Source: Oscillospiraceae bacterium
GTDB taxonomy: Bacteria; Bacillota; Clostridia; Oscillospirales; Ruminococcaceae
NCBI GenBank assembly: GCA_019413245.1
Contig: DXNX01000011.1
Coordinates: forward strand, 1 to 8,182
DNA length: 8,182 nucleotides
Direction: 5' to 3'
Shown here: positions 1 to 5,963 of the stretch, piece after piece
Layout: each line of letters begins with the position of its first letter
Position numbering within the stretch: the stretch's first letter is position 1
Program-made: the position numbers and the translations under genes
Notes under the pieces: model-generated
The model's database searches: none
What the model saw: the letters and a program-made list of their open reading frames with translations, nothing else
What the model was told of the DNA's origin: nothing

Positions 1-1145
1 CAGGCACCGCGGCCCTGCAGAACACGCTGGCTGGTGGCCAGGGCCAGAGGCACGCCCTGCTCTTTCACGTTCTTGATGCTGTATGCATTCTGGTTATATT
101 CAAAGCTGGAATGTCCACCTTCCAGAATCAGCTGCAGGAAACGGTCGAAGTCATCATTCTTGACGGCATCGCACAGCTCACCGGCACGGCGGCAATCGTT
201 ATAGAAATGGATGGCACGCACCACAGCGCGGTCGCCCACCTTCTTGCGCACTTCGGGAATGGCGGCAATGAAAGTATCCTCATCCACCTCGCGCAGGACC
301 TTTTTGCCGAAGCAGGCAGCCACCGATTCCATCTCACGGCGGATGGCAGCATAGTCATCGGTCAGGTCGGCATGGCTGCCCTTGGTATCGCTGATGCAAA
401 GCGCAAAGCCCTTGCCGGCCAGGTCAAAATCCACCTTGTTGACGATGGGAGCCGTGGGGTCCTTGAAGTCGATGGTGATGGCACTGCCCACAGCACAGGC
501 AGTCTGGTCCATCAGGCCGGACGGCTTGCCGAAAAATACGTTCTCGGCATACTGACCGATCTTGGCGATTTCCACCTGATTCAGGCGGGTCATATCGTTG
601 TCGTTATACTCCCCACGGAAGATGGCCCCCACGCACACCTCGAAGGCAGCAGAGCTGGACAGGCCGGAGCCGCGCAGCACATCGCTGGTGGAATAGGCGT
701 CGAATCCGCCGACCTTGCCGCCTTCTTTCACGATACCGGCAGCCACGCCACGAATCAGAGAAACGCTGTGTTCTGCTTCGGGCTTCTGCGGAGTCAGGAT
801 GGAAAGGTCGATGTCATCGATCTTGCCGAAGCCTTCGGAGATAAAGCGCACGGTATTGTCATCGTTCTTGGCCACCACGGCAATGATGTCCAGATTGACC
901 GCCGCCGCCATGACCACACCGTTGTTATGGTCGGTGTGGTTGCCGCCGATTTCGGTACGGCCCGGTGCCGAGTACAGCCGCACATCACGGTCTGCACCGA
1001 ACTCTTTTTCAAAGTTCTCAATCGTTTTGATATACCGCGCACGCTGGGCAGCAACGACCGCCTGGTCTGCCGCATACAGCTTGGCAAAAGCGTTGTCATA
1101 GGCGCCGTCCTGAATCTGCTTTTTAAGAACGCTGGAAATAGCCAT
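1..1145 (-). CDS. galK: Galactokinase, C-terminus cut off by the window edge
   Basis: This enzyme phosphorylates galactose with ATP to galactose-1-phosphate, the entry step of the Leloir pathway in the cytosol. I translated 381 residues, starting MAISSVLKKQ. The galactokinase signature SAPGRTEIGGNHTDHNNG lies at about 59-76, the GHMP-kinase ATP motif GSGLSSSAAFEV at 159-170, and the expected catalytic aspartate is D213 in GLMDQTA. The reading frame is still open at the edge (…QRVLQGRGA), so the C-terminal glycine-rich GHMP motif lies outside. The N-terminus before the signature is about 35 residues longer than in the E. coli enzyme, fitting the longer clostridial form of roughly 420-430 residues (from memory). 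The ATG at 1143-1145 follows GGGAGGG (1156-1162, minus strand) with a 10-nt spacer. It is divergent from an AraC-type regulator, which is the obvious candidate controller. The family call is secure. Confidence 0.95.
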   Translation of the reverse strand, partial: MAISSVLKKQIQDGAYDNAFAKLYAADQAVVAAQRARYIKTIENFEKEFGADRDVRLYSAPGRTEIGGNHTDHNNGVVMAAAVNLDIIAVVAKNDDNTVRFISEGFGKIDDIDLSILTPQKPEAEHSVSLIRGVAAGIVKEGGKVGGFDAYSTSDVLRGSGLSSSAAFEVCVGAIFRGEYNDNDMTRLNQVEIAKIGQYAENVFFGKPSGLMDQTACAVGSAITIDFKDPTAPIVNKVDFDLAGKGFALCISDTKGSHADLTDDYAAIRREMESVAACFGKKVLREVDEDTFIAAIPEVRKKVGDRAVVRAIHFYNDCRRAGELCDAVKNDDFDRFLQLILEGGHSSFEYNQNAYSIKNVKEQGVPLALATSQRVLQGRGA

Positions 1146-1212
1146 AATGGTAACACCCTCCCGTTTGTGTCAGGCTTGGCAATATGCACAAAAAAGCCTT
1201 GCACTTTTTGGC

Positions 1213-1232
1213 AGCTTCTGCGCACAGAAGCT
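1213..1232 (-). promoter_or_regulatory. Perfect 8-bp inverted repeat in the galactokinase leader (hairpin or operator)
   Basis: The plus strand reads AGCTTCTG, CGCA, CAGAAGCT: two perfect 8-bp arms around a 4-nt centre. On the galactokinase transcript it begins about 6 nt after the predicted start site. It could be a 5'-end hairpin that protects the mRNA, or a repressor site just downstream of the promoter. No run of U follows directly in the transcript direction, so it does not look like an intrinsic terminator. Confidence 0.5.
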
Positions 1233-1244
1233 CTATCTATACTC

Positions 1245-1272
1245 AGTATAACAAATTTTACCGTTAAGTAAA
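1245..1272 (-). promoter_or_regulatory. Predicted sigma-A promoter of galactokinase
   Basis: Read on the minus strand there is a -35-like TTTACT (1267-1272), a 16-nt spacer and a good -10 box TATACT (1245-1250). This puts transcription start near 1238, giving a leader of roughly 90 nt before the galactokinase ATG. The -10 matches consensus at five of six positions and the -35 at four. The surroundings are AT-rich, unlike the GC-rich genes. Assigned by eye; the start site is not measured. Confidence 0.6.
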
Positions 1273-1293
1273 CAGTTTTTTTCAACGAGATTA

Positions 1294-1322
1294 TGGACTT
1301 TTGATGAATGACTTGTTATAAT
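1294..1322 (+). promoter_or_regulatory. Predicted sigma-A promoter of the AraC-family regulator
   Basis: A perfect -10 box TATAAT (1317-1322) is preceded, 17 nt upstream, by TGGACT (1294-1299), which matches the -35 consensus at four of six positions. Transcription would begin near 1329, about 40 nt before the regulator ATG. Its -35 lies only about 21 bp from the -35 of the divergent galactokinase promoter, so one bound regulator could affect both. Confidence 0.6.
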
Positions 1323-1333
1323 AAAAGAAACCC

Positions 1334-1347
1334 GCGGCACGCGCCGC
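1334..1347 (+). promoter_or_regulatory. Short GC hairpin in the leader of the AraC-family gene
   Basis: GCGGC (1334-1338), ACGC loop, GCCGC (1343-1347) forms a 5-bp all-GC stem about 5 nt after the predicted transcript start. The ribosome binding site (GGGGG, about 1359-1363) is outside the stem. A 5'-stabilising hairpin is the simplest reading. Confidence 0.35.
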
Positions 1348-1369
1348 AACTTCCATTTGGGGGCAAATC

Positions 1370-2215
1370 ATGGCAAACCTGCTCAAGCAATCCTATAAAC
1401 AAAGCTATACCGATAATGTGGAACTTTCCATCTTCAACTGCGGGCACGAGTGCTGTCAGCCCGGCCATACCTGGGGTCCCGGCGTGCGTGACCATTATCT
1501 GATTCATCTGGTGGTGGCCGGCAAGGGTGTGTATCAGGTGGGCGGTGCCGCTTTCAATCTGCAGGAGGGTGACCTGTTCCTGGCCAAGCCCAATCAGCTC
1601 ATCACCTATGCAGCGGACGAAACCGAGCCCTGGGAATATTACTGGGTAGGGTTCAACGGTGCCTGCGCCAACAAACTGGTGCAGCAGACCCCTTTCACCG
1701 ACCAGCATCCCCTGCACCACTGCAAGGACCCGCAGAGCGTGCGGGAAGCCCTGTACAATATTTATCTATCCCGCGGGCCGGAACCTCAGTGTGAAGCGCT
1801 GATGACCGGGTATCTGTATCTGTTCATGGCGCAGCTGATGAAAGAAGCCCGGGACACCATGCCCAATCCCGGCAGTTCCAGCAGTCAGTATGTACTGGCC
1901 GCCATCAAATACATCCAGTTCAACTATTCCCATGACATTTCGGTGGACGACATTGCCAAGGCTGTGGGCGTGAGCCGCAGCCATCTGTACCGGGTGTTCA
2001 TGGCCAATGTGGGACAGAGCCCAATTGATTATCTGACCGGGTATCGCATCAGCGAGGCTTGCTCCCTGTTGAAAAACAGCCACCTTTCCATTGCGGAGAT
2101 CGCTGTTTCGGTTGGATTTTTTGATCAATTTTATTTTTCCCGCGTATTCAAGAAGGTCAAGGGCGTGCCGCCCAGCAAGTATCTGGCCGCGCTGGAAAAA
2201 GATCCCCAGCTGTAA
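1370..2215 (+). CDS. AraC-family transcriptional regulator, probably of the adjacent galactose gene
   Basis: A 281-residue one-component regulator of the usual two-domain AraC size. Residues about 15-85 look like the cupin-type sensor domain (YLIHLVVAGKGVYQVGG, then LQEGDLFLAKPNQ, then WEYYWVGFNG). Residues about 173-275 carry the two helix-turn-helix units: DDIAKAVGVSRSHLYRVF near 193-210, and IAEIAVSVGFFDQFYFSRVFKK near 241-262, followed by KGVPPSKYL, the classic family ending. It should bind DNA and sense a small ligand in the cytosol; such proteins often activate sugar genes. Divergence from galactokinase makes galactose or a galactoside-derived ligand a fair guess, not shown by sequence. 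The ATG sits 6 nt after GGGGG. A terminator follows the stop codon. Confidence 0.93.
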   Translation: MANLLKQSYKQSYTDNVELSIFNCGHECCQPGHTWGPGVRDHYLIHLVVAGKGVYQVGGAAFNLQEGDLFLAKPNQLITYAADETEPWEYYWVGFNGACANKLVQQTPFTDQHPLHHCKDPQSVREALYNIYLSRGPEPQCEALMTGYLYLFMAQLMKEARDTMPNPGSSSSQYVLAAIKYIQFNYSHDISVDDIAKAVGVSRSHLYRVFMANVGQSPIDYLTGYRISEACSLLKNSHLSIAEIAVSVGFFDQFYFSRVFKKVKGVPPSKYLAALEKDPQL

Positions 2216-2220
2216 TTACC

Positions 2221-2263
2221 GGCTCAAAGCGCCGCGCCCCGCAGCGTTTTGAGCCTGTTTTCT
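2221..2263 (+). terminator. Intrinsic terminator after the AraC-family gene
   Basis: GGCTCAAA (2221-2228) pairs with TTTGAGCC (2248-2255). The inner part adds a G·U wobble and a C-G/G-C/C-G run, then one mismatch and two more pairs. The downstream tract TGTTTTCT is only moderately T-rich. It begins 6 nt after the regulator stop codon, so the regulator is probably monocistronic. Confidence 0.75.
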
Positions 2264-2288
2264 GTGTATTCACCATTTGCATCTTGAA

Positions 2289-2294
2289 GAGGAG
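2289..2294 (+). promoter_or_regulatory. Ribosome binding site that fixes the methyltransferase start
   Basis: GAGGAG lies 4 nt upstream of ATG 2299 and inside the stretch an upstream TTG start (2284) would translate. This favours the start at MPNQTSS. Confidence 0.7.
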
Positions 2295-2298
2295 TATT

Positions 2299-3684
2299 AT
2301 GCCGAACCAGACCTCATCTGTTCTGAAAAAGAACCAGCTCATTGAACTGAGCATTGATTCCCTTTCCAGTGACGGCAGCGGTGTGGGCCGCTACGAGGGC
2401 ATGGCCGTGTTCGTGCCCGGCACCGCCCCGGGAGACAAAATCGCCGCCCGGGTCACCAAGTCCCTGAAGAGCTACGCCTTTGCCCGGGTGGAAAAACTGC
2501 TGGTCCCCGGGCCCGGGCGGTGCGAGCCGGACTGTCCGGTGTGCGGTCCATGCGGCGGATGCAGCCTGCGGCACATCACCTATGAATCCGAATGTGCGGC
2601 CAAGACCGGGTTTGTACGGGACGCCTTTACCCGTCTGGGCGGGCTGGACACCCCAGTGGCAGACGTGCTGCCTTCCCCGCTGGAGGAGCGCTACCGCAAC
2701 AAGGTACAGTTGCCGGTGGGCCGGGACAGCGACAGGCATATCGTCACCGGTTTTTATGCCGGACGCAGTCACCGTATCATCAAAACGCCCGACTGCCGCC
2801 TGCAGCCGGACTGGATGAACGCCCTGGCCGCCCGCGCCTGTGCCCTGTTTGAGGAATACGGCGTAGAGCCTTACAACGAGGAAACCGGGAAGGGTCGCAT
2901 CCGCCACTTATATATGCGGCAGGGCTGGCACAGCGGACAACGGCTGCTCTGCTTTGTGGTCAATGGCAACGGCCTGCCCCACGAGGCAGACATTTGTGAA
3001 ACCCTGCAGAAAGAATTCGAGCTGACCACGGTTCTTGTCAACCGCAATACCGCCCGCACCAATGTGATTCTGGGGCAAAGCACCCGCACGGTGCTGGGTC
3101 CCGGCGTTATTGAGGACACCCTGGCCGGGGTCCCCCTGCGCATGGGCGTGCACGAATTCTACCAGGTCAACACCCCTGCCGCTGAGCTGCTCTATGCCAC
3201 GGCCCGCCGGTATGCAGCCCTGCGCCCGGATGATTTTCTGCTGGACCTGTATTGCGGTATGGGCACCATCGGGCTTTCCATGCTGCCCGACTGCCGCCGG
3301 CTGGTGGGAGTAGAGGTTGTGCCCCAGGCGGTGGACGCCGCCAAGGAAACGGCCGCCCGCCTGGGCTTGCATGCCGAGCAGGCCGACTTCTACTGCATGG
3401 ATGCCGGCACCGCCGCTGCCCGCTTTGCTGCCGAGGGCGCCCGGCCCGATGTGATCGTGGTAGATCCGCCCCGCAAGGGCTGCGATGAAGCAACCCTGAA
3501 AGCCCTGGTGGACATGGCGCCGCGCACCATCGTCATGGTCAGCTGCAATCCCGCCACCGCCGCCCGGGATACCCGGGCGCTGGCGGATGCAGGATACCAT
3601 CCCGAAACCATCCAGCCGGTGGACCTGTTCCCCCGGACAAAACATTGTGAGACCATCGTCTTGTTACAGCGGGGCAAGGCCTGA
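2299..3684 (+). CDS. rlmD: 23S rRNA (uracil-C5) methyltransferase, RlmD/RlmCD type
   Basis: A SAM-dependent RNA methyltransferase that makes 5-methyluridine in 23S rRNA (U1939 in E. coli; Gram-positive RlmCD modifies two sites, so the exact specificity is open). The 461 residues show the family order: N-terminal TRAM domain (about 10-70), [4Fe-4S] ligands C79, C85, C88 and C166 in the C-x5-C-x2-C…C pattern, the central RYRNKVQLPVG segment (131-141), EFYQVN (286-291), the SAM loop LLDLYCGMGTIG (314-325), VVDPPRKG (387-394), the catalytic cysteine C416 in SCNPAT, and the general base E451 in HCETIVLL. I chose ATG 2299 over an in-frame TTG at 2284 because GAGGAG (2289-2294) would then lie inside the gene. 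That leaves a rather short 4-nt spacer. Not obviously tied to its neighbours in function. Confidence 0.94.
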   Translation: MPNQTSSVLKKNQLIELSIDSLSSDGSGVGRYEGMAVFVPGTAPGDKIAARVTKSLKSYAFARVEKLLVPGPGRCEPDCPVCGPCGGCSLRHITYESECAAKTGFVRDAFTRLGGLDTPVADVLPSPLEERYRNKVQLPVGRDSDRHIVTGFYAGRSHRIIKTPDCRLQPDWMNALAARACALFEEYGVEPYNEETGKGRIRHLYMRQGWHSGQRLLCFVVNGNGLPHEADICETLQKEFELTTVLVNRNTARTNVILGQSTRTVLGPGVIEDTLAGVPLRMGVHEFYQVNTPAAELLYATARRYAALRPDDFLLDLYCGMGTIGLSMLPDCRRLVGVEVVPQAVDAAKETAARLGLHAEQADFYCMDAGTAAARFAAEGARPDVIVVDPPRKGCDEATLKALVDMAPRTIVMVSCNPATAARDTRALADAGYHPETIQPVDLFPRTKHCETIVLLQRGKA

Positions 3685-3824
3685 GTTTCCGGCCAGACAG
3701 ACATTTTTGCTCCGGTTGTTTATATTCTGTTTCCTTCCTGTTCACGATTTGACCACAAATTCATGGCATAATAAGGCCCGAACCTGATTTTTACAATGTT
3801 TACAAGAAGGATGCGTGTATTAAG

Positions 3825-4229
3825 ATGAAAGCCTGGTTTCAGCGTTTTATGTCCGGACGGTACGGCGGCGACCAATTCAATCAGTTCCTGGCCATCGCCT
3901 CGCTGGTATTTTTGGTGTTGGGGCTGTTCCTGCCCGGTCTGTTCGGGGTGCTGTTCTACATCATCGGTTTTGCCATGCTGATCTATTCCTATGTCCGCAT
4001 GTTCAGCCGCAACCATGCCAAGCGCATTGCCGAAAACCGCTGGTACTGGGAAAAGCGCAATGCCGTCGTCTCCTGGTTCGGCGGCGTAAAGACCCGGTTT
4101 GCCATGCGCAAGACCTATCACTACTACCGCTGCCCGCGCTGCCGCCAGCAGCTGCGGGTGCCGCGCGGACGGGGCCGAATTTCCATCACCTGCCCCAAAT
4201 GCGGCACCAGCTTTATCAAAAAGAGCTGA
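3825..4229 (+). CDS. Small membrane protein with two transmembrane helices and a C-terminal zinc ribbon
   Basis: The 134-residue product has two closely spaced hydrophobic helices (about 20-37 and 39-57) separated by a tight P-G turn, a basic, tryptophan-rich middle (about 61-100), and a zinc-ribbon-like end with C103-P-R-C106 and C123-P-K-C126. The likely layout is a helical hairpin in the membrane with the zinc ribbon in the cytosol, by positive residues after helix 2. I know no assigned function; zinc ribbons like this bind nucleic acid or protein partners. The only useful ribosome binding site, AGAAGG (3805-3810), is 14 nt from the ATG, longer than usual; no better in-frame start is present. 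It lies 140 bp after the methyltransferase and 31 bp before the DUF5685-like gene, so it is probably the first gene of a three-gene unit. Confidence 0.85.
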   Translation: MKAWFQRFMSGRYGGDQFNQFLAIASLVFLVLGLFLPGLFGVLFYIIGFAMLIYSYVRMFSRNHAKRIAENRWYWEKRNAVVSWFGGVKTRFAMRKTYHYYRCPRCRQQLRVPRGRGRISITCPKCGTSFIKKS

Positions 4230-4260
4230 TTTACTTTACGGCCGGAAAGGTTGACGCTGC

Positions 4261-5139
4261 GTGTTCGGATATGTTACGATCTATCGCAAAGGGCTGGACA
4301 AAGAGGCCATGGACTGTTATCAGGCCTATTACTGCGGACTGTGTCAGTCCCTGGCCCGGTATGGTACAGCGGCCCGGATGGCACTTTCCTACGACATGAC
4401 CTTCGCCGCGCTGCTGTTGAGCGCCCTGTATGAGCCGAAAACCGAATTTTCCGCCGGGCGGTGTGTGCCGCACCCGCTGAAAGCCCGTCCCAGGGCTGCC
4501 AACGAGCATCTGGAATACGCTGCCGACATGACCGTGGCACTGGCCTATTACAATTACCTGGACAACTGGCAGGATGACCACAGCCGTGCCGGTCTGCTGG
4601 CCGCCCGCCGGCTGGAAGGTCCGCTGGCCGAGATCCGGCAGCGTTGGCCGCGGCAATGCAGCGCCATCGAAACACATCTGGATGAGCTGAACAGGCTGGA
4701 AAGCGCCGGCAGCACCGATCTGGATGCGCTGTGTAACTGTTTTGGCGCGCTGCTGGGCGCTGTGTTCTGCTACCGGGACGACATGTGGGCTCCCACTCTG
4801 GACGGTCTGGGACGGGGGCTGGGTGGATTCATCTATCTGATGGACGCCTATGACGATTTGAAAAAAGACAAACGTCACGGCAGCTTCAATGCCCTGGCCG
4901 CCACCGCCGAAACATTCGGCACGGACAAGGCCGGATTCGAGGAGCGTTGCCACGAACTGCTGACGCAGCAGATGGGCCTGTGCGCCCAGAATTTCAACCT
5001 GCTGCCCATTCTGACCGACACACCGGAAGGGCAGCTGCTGCATAATACAATTTACGCCGGGGTATGGAGTAAGTACGCGCTGGTCAAGGCCATGCGCAGC
5101 AAGCCCGGCAAAGCAAGGAAGGGGAAGCAAGACGAATGA
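4261..5139 (+). CDS. DUF5685-like protein of unknown function
   Basis: A soluble, mainly helical protein of 292 residues. The opening MFGYVTIYRKGL and YYCGLCQSL (about 23-31) match what I remember of the DUF5685 family, found in Clostridia and Actinobacteria without an assigned reaction. Two acidic motifs stand out: YNYLDNWQDD (97-106) and YLMDAYDDLKKDKRHGSFN (192-210). Their spacing and helical setting recall the paired aspartate motifs of isoprenoid-synthase-fold proteins; that is my inference. C19, C25 and C28 at the N-terminus could bind metal. The start is GTG at 4261, after GGAAAGG (4244-4250) with a 10-nt spacer, and it yields the expected MFGYV. The basic C-terminus (KPGKARKGKQDE) overlaps the next gene by ATGA, so translation of the two is probably coupled. 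Confidence 0.85.
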   Translation: MFGYVTIYRKGLDKEAMDCYQAYYCGLCQSLARYGTAARMALSYDMTFAALLLSALYEPKTEFSAGRCVPHPLKARPRAANEHLEYAADMTVALAYYNYLDNWQDDHSRAGLLAARRLEGPLAEIRQRWPRQCSAIETHLDELNRLESAGSTDLDALCNCFGALLGAVFCYRDDMWAPTLDGLGRGLGGFIYLMDAYDDLKKDKRHGSFNALAATAETFGTDKAGFEERCHELLTQQMGLCAQNFNLLPILTDTPEGQLLHNTIYAGVWSKYALVKAMRSKPGKARKGKQDE

Positions 5140-5879
5140 CCGATCCGTACAGCGTATTGGGCATCCAGCCGGGGGCTGACGAGGAGACCATCAAGAAAGC
5201 ATATCGCCAGAAGTGCAAACAGTACCATCCCGACCTGCATCCCGACGACCCCACCTGCGAAGACAAGTTCAAGGAAGTACAGGCCGCATACAGCGAGATC
5301 ATGCGCCTGCGCTCGGGCGGCGGCAGCCGTCAGTCGCAGAGCGGATACGGGCCGGGCCGGTCTTCCGGTGGCTACGGCGGGTACAGCCAGCAGAATACCG
5401 GATACCAGGACCCCTTCGGGTTCGGCGGGTTCGGGTTTGATCCCTTCGGATTCGGCGGCTACGAGACCCGCAGCAACACCGGACGGGAGTCCCCCGAGAT
5501 GCAGGCGGCCAACAACTATATACGCAATGGCTATTACACCGAAGCTCTCAACGTGCTGAACAGTGTACCCACAGCAGACCGCACCGCCCGCTGGCATTAC
5601 TACGCGGCACTGGCCAATTCCGGGCTAGGCAACAACATCAACGCCCAGAACGAGGCCCGCACCGCCGTAAATATGGAACCCAACAACTACGAATACCAGC
5701 GGCTGCTGGACCGGCTGCAGAATCCCGGCCGCACCTACTCCACCTATCAGCAGGCCTACACCCAGCCCGGTTCCCGCATGCAGCAGGGCAACTTCTGCCT
5801 GCAGGCATGGCTGTACCTCATCATGTGCAACCTGTGCAGTATCTGCTGCTGTGGCCGCGGCGGGTTCTTCTGCTGCTGA
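5136..5879 (+). CDS. J-domain (DnaJ-like) protein with G/F linker, TPR-like region and cysteine-string tail
   Basis: A 247-residue Hsp70 co-chaperone candidate. Residues 3-58 form the J domain (DPYSVLGIQPGADEETIKKAY) with the HPD motif that triggers DnaK ATPase at 31-33. Residues 60-110 are a Gly/Ser/Tyr/Phe-rich linker with two copies of DPFGFGG. Residues about 120-192 look like helical TPR-type repeats (NNYIRNGYYTEALNVLNSV, then WHYYAALANSGLG). The tail (220-247) has a short hydrophobic stretch and eight cysteines, ending GGFFCC. The zinc-finger domain of true DnaJ is absent, so this is a specialised type III-like J protein, not the housekeeping chaperone. The start overlaps the DUF5685-like gene by 4 nt. 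The tail may bind metal, insert in the membrane or be modified; none is proven. Confidence 0.9.
   Translation: MTDPYSVLGIQPGADEETIKKAYRQKCKQYHPDLHPDDPTCEDKFKEVQAAYSEIMRLRSGGGSRQSQSGYGPGRSSGGYGGYSQQNTGYQDPFGFGGFGFDPFGFGGYETRSNTGRESPEMQAANNYIRNGYYTEALNVLNSVPTADRTARWHYYAALANSGLGNNINAQNEARTAVNMEPNNYEYQRLLDRLQNPGRTYSTYQQAYTQPGSRMQQGNFCLQAWLYLIMCNLCSICCCGRGGFFCC
5409..5468 (+). repeat. Two tandem 30-bp repeats coding for DPFGFGG units
   Basis: Codons 92-101 and 102-111 of the J-domain protein are imperfect copies, each starting Asp-Pro-Phe-Gly-Phe-Gly-Gly. The first seven codons differ only at third positions, and the last three have diverged. This looks like a local duplication in a flexible linker. 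Confidence 0.7.
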
Positions 5880-5905
5880 TTTTTCTTCCCACAACTTATA
5901 ATAAA

Positions 5906-5962
5906 AAGCATCCCCGTTCCGTGGTTCACGACGTCCACAGAACAGGGATGCTTATTTTTTTG
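5906..5962. terminator. Bidirectional intrinsic terminator between convergent operons
   Basis: AAGCATCCC (5906-5914) pairs with GGGATGCTT (5945-5953). Inside, GTTC/GAAC and GTGG/CCAC continue the stem past two C·A mismatches to a 10-nt loop (5925-5934). On the plus strand ATTTTTTTG follows; on the minus strand TTTTATTATAA follows. It can therefore end both the J-domain unit and the YkgJ-family unit, which converge here. Confidence 0.88.
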
Positions 5963-5963
5963 T

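Noticed and set aside
111..1271. Long plus-strand open frame (386 codons) across the galactokinase gene
   Set aside because: It is antisense to a gene with full galactokinase motifs. Its product has no recognisable domain and a composition typical of reversed GC-rich codons.
3676..3697. GGCC…GGCC inverted repeat after the methyltransferase as a terminator
   Set aside because: The stem is only 4 bp with a 9-nt loop and no T-run directly follows.
3749..3772. TTGACC and CATAAT as a promoter for the zinc-ribbon gene
   Set aside because: The spacer is only 12 nt (14 nt if TAATAA is used), too short for a sigma-A promoter.
3811..3828. Five-codon leader frame ATG CGT GTA TTA AGA TGA overlapping the start of the zinc-ribbon gene
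   Set aside because: The purine-rich ribosome binding sequence directly abuts its ATG with no spacer, so initiation there is unlikely. It could explain the long spacer of the real gene, but nothing else supports it.
4231..5130. Minus-strand open frame (299 codons) opposite the DUF5685-like gene
   Set aside because: The sense gene has a ribosome binding site, family-like start and coupled neighbour; the antisense frame has none of these.
5136..5879. Housekeeping dnaJ
   Set aside because: The four CxxCxGxG zinc-finger repeats and the client-binding domains of DnaJ are missing, and there is no neighbouring dnaK or grpE.
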